Shown in pieces: positions 11,870 through 22,562 of a stretch of 40,932 nt of DNA. Numbering within the stretch: the stretch's first letter is position 1; the number at the start of each line of letters is the position of its first letter. The translations under genes and the position numbers were made by a program. The notes under the pieces are model-generated. The model searched no databases. It was not told the origin of the DNA and was given only the letters and a program-made list of their open reading frames with translations. Source of the stretch: Clavulina sp. PMI_390 (Eukaryota; Basidiomycota; Agaricomycetes; Cantharellales; Hydnaceae); NCBI GenBank assembly GCA_015039315.1, contig WIDE01000187.1, positions 1 through 40,932 of the forward strand, written 5' to 3'.

Positions 11870-14304
11870 TTATGGGCCAGCCTCGTCCTCGTCATGTCCT
11901 TGGTCCGTCGCTAGCAATATTTGAGGTGCAGGGACATCCGCTACCTTCAGAGTCATTGCTACCCCCAAAAGGCTCAGTACTACCATTACTATCCAAATGA
12001 GATTGCCTCCCAAGACCCTCCGATCGACGGAGAATGCGAACAAGGTAGACACGAAATAAGGTGCAATACCGCGTGCAACGGCAGACGTGGTTTGTTGGAG
12101 GCCAAACATGCTTCCTAAGTGACCTGGGTCATCTATAGAGGACTTGATGATGATCATGGTCAGGCTAGATCATAAATCAAAGGTAATGGTTGGCGTCAGT
12201 GGAGAATTACAATTAGAGATGGAGGCAAAAGAGAGTTTCTGGCTAATCTTGCGCAACCGAGGACTGGTGCACGCGAGATGAAGTGAGGGAGTGAGACTCA
12301 CGGATAGAGGTTGACCGCAATCTTCTCAGGGGTTAAAATCATGGCTATCGCTGCCCATAGCCACCCCTCCGCAGCAACACCCCCTTTGGTATCTGCTCGC
12401 TTAACTCGGCGCGCCACAAGATTTCCCATAGGCATCAAAGCGTATGTGATTGGCCAGAACACTGAGAAGAAGGTGTATAGATGACGGTTGTTGAAGCGAC
12501 GCTGTATATGAGGAAAGATGGAAAGAGCGGAGACGGTTCCAACAATGCCTGAGATGGCAAGGACCCAACCTATTTGAGTCGGCTACGGTTGGGTTACCGT
12601 TTCAACCGAGAAATGAGCGGAAGGTGTAGAAAAAGATTAAGAAGCTGCAGTCGCAAAGCCGCCCGCGAAGTGAAGGTAGGACTTACAGTTCGCGACATCC
12701 CACCCAATTCCACGCTGGTGTACGAATATAGCGTGAACACTACATCGAATCCAATGCCCACCAGGTTGAACAAAAATGCTGCGGTTAGGATTGCGCGAAT
12801 CTCAGGTTTCGAGAGGAGGTGTAGAAGTATTCTTTTTCGTGGCGTAGGCTCAGCTTCAGGAGGGCTTCTCACGAAGGTCGAAGGTTGTGGGAAGGACGCT
12901 TGATGTAGAGCAGTATCAGGGGAAGATGTGGGGGCCGCGGATGTGCTCGTGCCACCAGATCCATAATTGAGAATGGAGGGTGAGGCCGAGGATGCAGGGT
13001 CCAGTGAGCCACTGTTCCGCTCGGCAGCGGCTTTTCTAGCTGCCACTTTGGACGGAAGAGTCTGCGAAAGCAAGGGTGAGGATCTTCTGTACCACATAGA
13101 CCTGGGACTTGGTGTATACCTCTTGAACAAATACGCCGCATACCATCACGGCAAAGACTGAGAAAGATGACGAGACAAGACAAGGAAGAAGATAAGGCTG
13201 TAAAAACTTCTTTGAGGCACCAGTTGCCAATTTTTCCCATCCAGTGGGAATGATTACAAGAACACTCACGTAGGTCTGAAATATGGGGAACCTTTTGACC
13301 AGTTCGGGCCATTTTATTGAGGGGTTCGAGAGGCCGCCGCCGATCATTGGGCCGCTGGCGAGAACATCATGTAAGATTAAGAGCACCACGGGTGAAATGG
13401 GTCCACACTTCGAGATTTTAGACTTACATTATGCAGCCAACGTACCACGTGGCACCCAGCAAGGGGAAAGCTATTATTATACGGAACAGAGGATGATTCA
13501 GATGGATGTTTTCAGATCTCCTCGAATGGCACAACTTACCTGCACCTTGGTTTGAGTCGTCCGTCATCTCGCTAACCATTGAATTCACAACGGCCACGTT
13601 CCCACTCAGTGCGCCTGCCATTGATCGCGATATCAACATTCCTGGCAGCGATGTGCTGAAACCAAAGCAGAATGCGCTAAGCGCGGCGCCAGACACGCCC
13701 ATCATGATGACTGGTTTCCTTCCTATGCGGTCAGATAGAGTGGACCAGAAATAAATCTAGTGGAAAAGCAAGGGAACGAGTAGTAAGTGTATGCAATCGA
13801 GGTAGATGAAGTAGTCCTATATGAACAGAACCAACCGTAAGAAGCTGCGCAAATGAGAAGCACGAGTCTACCATTCCAGAGTAGTAGCCGACGTTCTCCG
13901 GGGTCGCGATCCCAAGGTCCTCAATCATCTATCGGAGATTGTACCAATTGGCGCGTGAAGCCTTTTCATAGTTTTCATCTGGACAAAGGAACACATACTT
14001 GGTTCACATATGGAAAAAGCTACAGGGAAACGGTCGGGGGCTCTGTCAGAATCTATAAACGTTATAGCAATCAAATATGACTCACCTGCGTGAAGTTTAT
14101 TGGCTCAGCAATCCTCACAAATGCCAGAATCAGCAGTGCTGCTAGAGGCAGAGGCGTTCTTCCATGGGGTTTCAATATTAATGTTCGATTAACCCCTCCA
14201 CCAGTAGCAGGCATTGGTGTGTCATGGAGCAATGGCCTTGACTCCAAGTCGGAAGATTGTGATGGGCTCTCGGGGAAGCTCGCTGTCTCGCTCGTGAGGC
14301 TCAT
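11870..14304 (-). CDS. MFS transporter, array copy 5
   Basis: Fifth copy, 568 aa: exons 14304-14086, 14019-13999, 13928-13836, 13756-13540, 13470-13428, 13354-13270, 13197-13120, 13061-12687, 12582-12302, 12164-11870. Closest to copy 4: it shares IYFW at the start of exon 4, the 281-nt exon 9 and the IQRRFNNR stretch. Motif A is STLSDRIGRKPV. Exon 8 is 375 nt, shorter than in copy 4, with a Ser/Pro-rich loop and the end GGMSRT. The C-terminus carries a short acidic tail (GHDEDEAGP). Several introns here are longer than in sisters, including about 137 nt before the last exon. The start MSLTSE aligns with copies 1 and 2. Confidence 0.93.
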
Positions 14305-14865
14305 TAGAACAAGTGCGAGCGGTCTGGACTCTCAAAAGACACCGCAGAGAGAGTGCGTGAACTAGGGAAGGCGGGATACGTGGGAGCAGGACCAAGTTGA
14401 GGGAGCGCGGTCACAACTAGCCGAACGTGACTCAAAGTCAGAGGCAACAGATCACTCCAAGGACCGTGGACGGATGCAAGCATAGAAGCATGTAATTTTG
14501 GCATGAAATTCCATTCATTCGTATCACTTCTTAGTTGAAAAAGCTTGTGATGGGTTTGGTGCGTAGCTCGGTTAAACCGATGTCAACAACACGTCAACTC
14601 TCGCGGGCCCGAGGTAGATGTTGTCAAGCTGCCACACCATGAGATATTATAGCTCTATTACAGAATACAGTGACCGGTACCTATGAAATCGACAAGGAGA
14701 AACTTCATTGAGTTATTTTTTTCTGGCATAGAGAACAGCCTTGTTGACACGGTTCGCAGTCGTGTTTGGGTGAAAGAGTCGGTCGCATGGCATGATCAGA
14801 ATGTCATGACTTCTGCTAGATCCCTATCCAATTGCAGGTCCTACAAAGACGCATAAGTGACCGAA
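14305..14865. other. Gap between MFS copy 5 and the F-box pair
   Basis: This interval should hold the promoter of MFS copy 5 and the 3' end of the neighbouring F-box gene. I see neither the CGGNNTAAACA block of copies 1-3 nor a convincing TATA box. The one open frame (66 codons, minus) is short and featureless. Confidence 0.4.
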
Positions 14866-16914
14866 TCAAAACACCGCAGCGATAATACAAACTCTTTTTA
14901 TCAGGACAACATGTTCAGAATCCATCAGAACCTGGTTAATCTGCTGGCCCTGAGCTTGCCACTCGGGCTTTTCCAATCGTTTAATCGTGTACGGAAGGCC
15001 CACTGGAATAGGCCACTGAAGGAATGGCACATCATCAGGGAACTTGGTTGCCCAGAGGCCAATACCATTCCCGTGCTCGTGATGGACGAGTTCGGATGAC
15101 TCTTGATTTACTGTAAGTTCGCGAGGCCACGACCCCGGTCGCGCCGAGCGCCGCGCGCGGATTGGGTTGAAATCGATGATTTCTAGCACCCGCAAAGGCT
15201 GTGCTACGCTTTCGCCTTGAGCTGCCCGGTCGCGCCGAGCGCCGCGCGCGGATTGGGTTGAAATCGATGATTTCTAGCACCCGCAAAGGCTGTGCTACGC
15301 TTTCGCCTTGAGCTGTTTCGCTATTACGTGGCTCCGCCATCCACCGAACACACGCCAGACGGGAGCCCGAGAGGGCTTGAAGCGGTTTTGTCGCCCAACC
15401 TATACCACTGCAAAAGCATGCGGCCTCAGAAGCGCCCCAGTCCTCCCAAGCCACCATATCATTGCCATAATCCCGAAGTAGAGCGCTTCGTGGAAATAGG
15501 AAGTGCCAGGAATGGCGTCGAGTCTCGACCTCAAGCTGGCATAGGCCCCACTGCTCCGCAGGGCGGAATGGTTTTAAAGGTGCAGGAGCCGTAGTCCCAG
15601 CCGTTTGGGAAAGCCTGGAAGACGGCCATTTCGGCGTCTCGTCTGGCTTAGCGATGCTGAATGTGAAATTGAGAAAATCGACATCGTGCATTGCAGGGAG
15701 GAGGAAGGTGCGGCGCAGAGCTGGCATGAGAGCTTCTTCAGAACTCTCTAGGCTACACGGTAGATCGTATACTTTGATAATAACACAAGGATGTGCAAAT
15801 GGAGAATATTGGACGACAGCAAGGGTCGTTGATGATGAGAGATGCCCCGAATATGCCTTATGAGATGTGTCACTAGGTGTCCTAAAGCCTAAGCGCTGTA
15901 GAAATTGCAAAATAACATCGTCGAGTTCAGGTGGTAGAGTAGGAAGAGTGAGTTGTTGGACTAACCGCCATGATCTTCCCAGCTATCCAGTCCCAGATGA
16001 TGATGATAACAGAGCGAGATCCGGGGTCTATTTCTTCTTGTGCAGAGATCTCTAGAAGAAGAAGATGGCCGCTTATGTCTGTCCTATCGACGCGGTAAGC
16101 AGTAGTCGCCGGCCCATCGTTGGAGGGACGAGTTATTTGTAGATCGGAGGCGTAAATATCGGTGATTCTAGCAAAAGGGTTGGGATCATCAGGGATTGTC
16201 GTGCTCCGCAAACGAATCACCGGCTCCGAGAGGTCGAGTGCAATTTGATTGCTTCACGAAGCAGTGAATAATACAGCAATAAAATTAGATGATAGTGAGC
16301 TTGAGAGGACATACTTTGTGGTCAGTATGTGAACCCCATTTCGATGAAAGTCCCACGAGTGATGCCAGTGTCCGACGCCTTGAATAAAGCTTACTTCTGG
16401 CTGCAGGTTGAAACTCTGAGGGAGAACCATCGATGGAAGCCGAAGGCTCATGAAAACAATGGCCGATTGACCTTGTTGCAAAAGGACAGGATCAAGATTC
16501 ATGCAGAGGCGTACGAGGCCACCATTATTCAGTTGCTGCTCGAAACTATCCCTGGCTGTCTCGGGAAAATCAACTCGACGAGGGATCATCTGTCCCCATG
16601 CACTTTCCTGTTGCAATAAGGCTTGTAGCCGATCGAGGGATGATCGAGGCGTAAAATCGGGATCTCCATCCTCTTTACCGTGTATTCCAAGCCAAACTAT
16701 ATACTGAAGGGCAGCAGACGAAGATATCGACAAGTTCCAATGCCGTGACACCTGGAAAGAAGGCATAATAGCACGACGGGGATGTTACAAAATTAGTAGA
16801 AAAATTGTACATTTTATGCGAGATGCGGTCACCCACAGCGCGGCATTTGACAATTTCTAGAAAATCCACGTTTAAAAGAATCTGGACTATGGTTTCTTCG
16901 GGAACGACGACCAT
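14866..16914 (-). CDS. F-box-like protein gene, frame broken by a 91-bp duplication
   Basis: Likely an F-box protein, which would act as a substrate adaptor of an SCF ubiquitin ligase. Exons: 16914-16837, 16751-16315, 16251-15966, and a last exon from 15895. Exons 1 and 2 give an F-box-like start, VPEETIVQILLNVDFLEIVK then SRHWN, the usual VxxEILxxL...RxVCxxW pattern. The rest is a divergent domain matching the neighbouring gene throughout, including IWDWIAGKI. In exon 4 a 91-bp segment is duplicated head to tail (15134-15315). Reading through it shifts the frame and stops at 15035, giving about 553 aa with an altered tail. The frame that matches the sister gene continues on the other side to a stop at 14866. 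So the gene is a recent pseudogene, an allele with a changed C-terminus, an assembly error, or it splices around the repeat. The F-box call itself is moderate. Confidence 0.7.
15134..15315. repeat. Exact 91-bp tandem duplication
   Basis: Units 15134-15224 and 15225-15315 are identical base for base and directly adjacent. The flanking bases differ, so the unit is exactly 91 bp. Since 91 is not a multiple of three, the duplication shifts the frame of the F-box gene that contains it. Confidence 0.95.
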
Positions 16915-16937
16915 ATTGACGATGACACTTTGGTTTT

Positions 16938-16949
16938 GTTGACGTCAAC
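16938..16949. promoter_or_regulatory. CRE-like palindrome upstream of the F-box gene
   Basis: GTTGACGTCAAC is a perfect 12-bp palindrome containing TGACGTCA, the consensus site of ATF/CREB-type bZIP factors. It starts 24 bp before the ATG at 16914, so it may lie in the 5' untranslated region or core promoter. A single site of this size can occur by chance. Confidence 0.35.
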
Positions 16950-17711
16950 GACGACCTATTGGAGCAACTGTTGCCAAGAGCTAAAGGAGCGCGACATTTC
17001 AGATTAAGATACCATTTTCATGAGATTGTGGTCTCCTATGAAAAGAGCTGAATGAATCATATGGATCTCGACCCTCAAGAGGTAGTGGTTGGATCGTCAT
17101 GGAAAAAAAGCCCATCCACGCAATCGGTAACATGTATGGTATGGAAAGGAAGGGGGTTGGTTCGCCGTGATGCGTAATAACTGGCACAGTTGATGCCTCA
17201 CTTAAAACAGAACATCTTTTGTCTTACCTTCATCTAAATGGAACCACTACGTTCCAACAACGAGCACTGTACTGGAGCGATGAAAGAGTTATCTATCAAG
17301 GAGAACAAGTCACTCGGAATTCATTACAAGCTAGCTACTGTGTCGATGGCTTATCCGCAACTATGAATCATTGGTAGTTTGATATCGAAAATATTGTGTT
17401 CGTATTTGTGGCATGCTATTGAAGCCCTTACTGCAAGATCGTAAGAATATCCCTCGAAGCCGAACGGGCAAGTTTCATTGATTGAGCAATACTGTCATTG
17501 AGGCGAAGCGATAAATAGTAGGCCTCGAGGAACGGTAAGGCCATTCGCCTCGGCACCAGAAGTTGCTAATCTAAGCTCACTCTGGTTTGACTGTGTTCGT
17601 GAACCGAATAGGTGGGAGGGACTTCGTTCTCAAACAAGCTATATCTCGGGAAACTACGGGACTAAAACAGAGAGCCATGGATCACTTGAATTTGAACGGC
17701 GAATATTAAAA
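16950..17711. other. Gap between the two F-box genes
   Basis: About 760 bp between the start of the frame-broken gene and the stop of its intact sister. It should include the promoter of the former and the 3' untranslated region of the latter. No coding pattern, repeat or mobile element was recognised. Confidence 0.4.
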
Positions 17712-19724
17712 TCAAAAGGTCATCAGGATTCCTTCGTCCTTGGATGAGCCAAGGTCAATGCCCTGTACCAACAAATCAGCAAAGTTTCTCAGCACCGCGT
17801 GAGATGAATAAGAACCTTACCCTTCTTTGAAGGAGAAGAATCCTCTGGGAATCCATGAGGATGGGAACCAAAACTAGGTGTTGCCATTCTAGCTTTGTCA
17901 CAACTTTCCGAGTGTATGGAAGCCTTGCAGTCATAGGCGTTACAACGAACGGAATCTCAAGAGTGTTTGTGTCTGTCCAGAGGCGAGGTCCACTCCCAGA
18001 CTCATGTTTCATGGTTTGAAATGATTGCTGTTGGGTAGTCGATGGTTGTCGAGGCCATGATTCGGGTCTAGTGGACCGCCTCACTCGGGCAGGGCTGAAA
18101 TCGAATAACTCGAGGGCTATGACCCTTTCGGCCCTGCCCTGGTTCAGGGTAGGTTCAGCACTTTCTAGGAGGGATAGTCTCCGACAACGAGCAAGGCGTG
18201 AGCCAGAGATTGCTTGCATAGGGAAGTCCCATGGCTCTATATCGTGATAGAAGCATGCAGCGGAAGAGGCCCCCCACTTATCCCATGCGACCACTTCTGC
18301 GTCATAGTTTTGGAGTAGTGTGCTTTGTAGAAAGATGAATTGCCAAGTAGACCGATTTTCGCCTTTGGTAGTGAGCTCAATCTGGCACAACTGCTCTGGA
18401 TTGGTGGGGTAAAATGGTTTTGAGCTTCTAGGACGACGTTGGGATGATGTTTCGGCGTCTCTGGAGTCAGAGTATTTTGGGGTTTCATCATCTGATTCAG
18501 CAGTACGTAATAAGACCTCAAAAGATGCCCATCCAATCACCTCAGGGAGGAGAAAGGTACGTTTAAGGACGGGCAAGTCTGGAGCAGCCTGGCCTCGCCG
18601 TTCCAGAAGATCATAGACGTTGACTTTGATCGCAACGTTAGAGGAAGCGTTTGGAATGTGGTGGACAACAATGAGGGATGAGGGTGTTATAAGGCGACAA
18701 GCGTATGGTTGGGAGAGGGAATCATCTGTGATGTGTAGCCGCTTAGGATATTTATCAGTGATAGTGAGCGTATGCAGTCGCGGCGAGAACGGAGCTGATA
18801 TGATATTGGACCTACCGCGATCAAGCCACCAGCAATCCAGTCCCAGACAACGACATACGCGGCGGGTGGAGTGAGTGCCTCGACATCGGCTCCGACAGCA
18901 ATCTCTAGCAAAAGTAGACGGTCATGGATGGTGGTTCGAATAATTCGGTGGTCTAGGCTATCAGGAGTAATTTGAAGGTCGGACCCACAAACAATAGGTT
19001 TTTGAGTGGAAGGATGAGGCGTTTCCGGGATCGAAGTGGCACAAAGCCGAAGAAGAGGCTGGGAGAGGTCTGCGTTGATTCTCTCCCTTAGAATCCAAAA
19101 TGAAGATCGTCATCCCTACTTGATACAGTTGAGCGATAGCAAGCAAGAACATACGTGGTAGTAAAAACATAAAGACTGTGATGTGCATGCTCCCACAACA
19201 GCTTCCAAGATGCTAGATTTTCCACGAGGGTTACTTCTGGGGAGGGTGCTAGGTTTTGTTTGGAGATCATGGAAGGCAGACTGTGGAAGACCAGTGTTGT
19301 TTGGTGGTCCCCGGGGATTTGAAACGCAACTCCATGGTCGCTGAGCCGTATCGAGACTCCTCTCCGATCAATGGTGGGGAACTCCCGACTGCGAGGGGCG
19401 AGATTCGCCCAAGCAGCCTCCTGCTCCAGCAAGATTTTTAGTCGTTCAACGGAGGACTGAGGCGCGAACATCGAGTCGCCGTCCTCTTTGTCAAATATAC
19501 CGAGCCACACGATATATTGCAGAGCAACTGAAGATGATATGATCTCATTCCACCGTCGGCAAACCTATCCAACGAGAAGTAGCGTTTATATCTTCGATCG
19601 GTCGGAGCAATCGCTGGAATCTGTTCTCCTGATGGTGTTGACTCACGGCACGGCACCTCACAATATCGAGGAATCCTGAATTCTGGAGAATCTCTAGAAG
19701 GACTTGTTCTGGAATGATCTTCAT
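17712..19724 (-). CDS. F-box-like protein, intact copy
   Basis: Probable SCF ubiquitin-ligase adaptor, 576 aa from five exons: 19724-19647, 19564-19155, 19086-18816, 18741-17821, 17762-17712. All junctions are in frame. The N-terminus reads IPEQVLLEILQNSGFLDIVR followed across intron 1 by VCRRWNEIISSS, a good F-box match at residues 4-40. The rest has no motif I can name but aligns along its length with the adjacent broken copy: a shared WLGI-[HF]-[GD]-KEDGD stretch, a VVWDWIAGGLIAV strand at the end of exon 3, and a C-terminal region with FDFSPARVRRS. Exons 1 to 3 correspond in both genes, so they arose by local duplication. The shared exon 1 length (78 nt) and phase support the start. Confidence 0.77.
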
Positions 19725-19984
19725 ATTGGTCGAGTCACAGCTTGCCTCGACGGCGCTTGCGGGTCACACCCCACTCCACACGACTCCTCGAAGGAAAAAT
19801 CTAATATTTATGTATTTATTCACTGATGGCTGTAGTTCTACCATCTACAGCTACAAACGCAGCAATTCCACTGCTTCCGGGTGCACACAAATTGAATGCA
19901 CATCAAGGAAGAAGGAATAAACCAAGAAAAAAAAAAGCGGAAAGAACAAAGGAAAGCCAAGATGAAAACAACATCACCACCAGT

Positions 19985-22562
19985 TCACGACGCCTGGCTT
20001 TCCTCCGCGTCTAGGATCTCGGGACGTGCATCCACACCCTCTGCCACTCGCACTCGCATATCCTCCTCCTGTTCCTCCTCAACACCCTCCTCCTCGTCTG
20101 CTACAAGTAGGCTGTCCGGAGCCTTCACATCGATTACTCGCGCGCTCATCGGCACAGCAGCTACACCAGCTGCCACCAACACAACCCACACGAGATTGCC
20201 GCCCATCCCGATCCATGAACCCTCGCGATGGTCAATCGAGAAGGCAAAGAGCGATGAAATAAAAGCAGGGGCAATGCCTCGCGCGATCGAGGACGTGGTT
20301 TGCTGGAGACCGAACATCGTTCCTAGATGGGATGAATCCTCTACTGAAGATTTGATGATGATCAACTGAAGCCTGTAGAATAGATAGGGGAGAGCAAAAC
20401 GTAGTGAGTAAAGACTTGAGACAGTAAAAGACCAGGGAGGGAGAGAGGGGAGAAAAAGGAACTTGGGACATACGGATACACGTAGACTGCAAGCCGCACC
20501 GGCGCTAGGATCAGGGTCGTCGCGATCCATACGAGGGTCTCATCACCCACGCGCTCCGCGGCTCGCGCCATCAAGTTCCCGAGTGGCATCATAGCAAACG
20601 CGACAGCCCAGAACGCAGCAAAGAACGTGTATGCAAGGCGGTTGTTAAATCGGCGCTGAATGTGGGGGAAGACGAAGATAGCAGAGAAGATGCCCACGAC
20701 GCCTGAGGCTGCGAGGGCCCATCCGATTTGAGTGGGCTAAACCGACAGTAAGTCAAGGAGATAATCAGTATATGGTGAGGGGTTGCAAACAAGCCAGTTA
20801 GCTATGCTTTCCTGTTGGATGAAGAGAAATAAATCCGGAATTGGAGACTTACAGTTCGCCCCATACCACCCAACCGCACGAGCGTGTACGAGTATAGTGT
20901 GAAGATGACATCAAAGCCAACTCCCAAGAAGCTGAACATGGCGCCGGAAGCAAGCACAGCACGAATGTGGGGCCTGGCTAGAAGATCAAACACTGTCACA
21001 GGCTTCTTCTCCTCCTTGGGGGTTTCGGCCTCATCTGAGGATACCAGTGGTAGGATGGGGGACAGCGGAGCCTTCGAGGTACCAGTGGGCGTGGGGGCTG
21101 GGGAGCTAACGCGAGTGGAGGCAGATGTCGAAGGCGTGCTGATGGGGGTGCTCAATGAAGTAGATCCATAGAGCGACGGTGAAGGCGAGGGAGATGACGA
21201 CTTCGAGTCAAGGAAGCGATTCTTCCGCTCTAGTGCAGCTTTCTTGGCTGCTACCTTGGATGGGAGGGTCTACAACATAATCGATAATTCATGAGTTGCC
21301 CAAGCTCGCTCGGAGATGGCTATTCTTGGCACACATACCTCTTCGACAAACAGCGCACACATGATGATCGCTACCACGGAGAAGGATGACGAGACTAAGC
21401 ATGGAAGAAGATACGGCTATCACAACCAAAGTTAGATGATCTAGGCGGACTGAGCGACCACGGGGGTCAGCTGAGATTTGCTCGAGGCACTCACGTAAGT
21501 CTGGAAGATAGGGAAGTGTTGGAAAGTCTCCGGCCACTGCTTCATTGGGTTCGACAGGTTCCCACCCAACATTGGCCCACTATTCGGTACAAAAAGTAAC
21601 AAGATTAGAACCATAAACTCGGCCGACTACCCGAAGAAAAAAGGGGCTAAGACGCAAGAGAAGAGGGAGTACACTTACATGATGCAACCAAGGTACCACG
21701 TAACGCCCAACAGAGGGAAAGCTATCATTCAGGGACGCCGTGGTCGTTAGTGATGTTCTCGTAATTTTGATTTCTCGAAAATCATTAAACTTACCTTTCC
21801 CTTGGTTCGTTTCATCTGTCATCTCACTAAGCATTGAGCTGACGACGGCAACGTTGCCACTGAGAGCACCCGCTATAGAGCGTGATATGACCATCATTGG
21901 AAGGGATGTGCTGAAGCCAAAGCATGCTGCGCTGAGGGCAGCTCCAGAGACGCCGATCATAATGACTGGTTTCCTTCCTATCCGATCAGATAGCGAAGAC
22001 CAGAAATAAATCTAATAGTAAGAAATAACGATATTAGTACTGACTACCAAGCTAACAAAGCACTTAGGGAACACTCTGAGGAGTCCCTACTCACAGTAAA
22101 CAGTTGCGAAAACGAAAAACATGAGTCGACGATGCCACTATAGTAGCCCACATCTTCCGGTCCGGCGATCCCGAGGTACTCGATCATCTATATGACATTC
22201 GTGAAGACGTTAGGGCGTTCATTATTGTGTGCACAGGCCACATCACAAGAGAGAACGATGCATACTTGATTGATGTACGGAAATAGCTGTCGAGGACGAT
22301 GAGTCAGAATCGAACGACTCCAGCAGCTTTTTCTTGTTCGATGAAATAGCAGCAGTGGACTCACCTGAGTGAAATTGATTGGCTCTGCCAATCGCACGAA
22401 CGCAAGAATGAGGAGAGCAGCTATAGGCAGAGGCGTCGCCTTGCGAGCCTTGGCCTTGGTTTTGGTCTTGCCAGCGGTGGACGATATTTTCACCTTGCTC
22501 AGCAGCGGCCTCGATTCCGACCCGAGCTGGCTGTCATTAGATTTCGTTACAGTGCTCGTCAT
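19985..22562 (-). CDS. MFS transporter, copy 6
   Basis: Sixth copy, separated from the array by the F-box pair. It is the longest at 600 aa: exons 22562-22365, 22286-22266, 22187-22095, 22011-21795, 21721-21679, 21579-21495, 21416-21339, 21269-20853, 20736-20474, 20372-19985. The N-terminus before TM1 is strongly basic (KTKTKAKARK) where copies 1-5 are neutral or acidic. Exon 8 encodes a Ser/Thr/Pro-rich loop. The last exon has a four- or five-residue insertion before GGNLVW and a long acidic tail (EEEGVEEEQEED and beyond) that sister copies lack. Motif A is SDRIGRKPV. I chose MTSTVTK as start; an in-frame ATG ten codons upstream is less like the sisters. Sequence upstream of the start is pyrimidine-rich on the coding strand with no TATA box seen. 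Confidence 0.92.

Noticed and set aside
19896..20369. 157-codon plus-strand frame
   Set aside because: Antisense to the last exon of MFS copy 6; its Ser-rich content mirrors the acidic tail on the other strand.
813..22562. Secondary-metabolite gene cluster
   Set aside because: Only transporters and F-box-like genes are present. No synthase, oxidase or transferase is seen, so a biosynthetic role is not supported.
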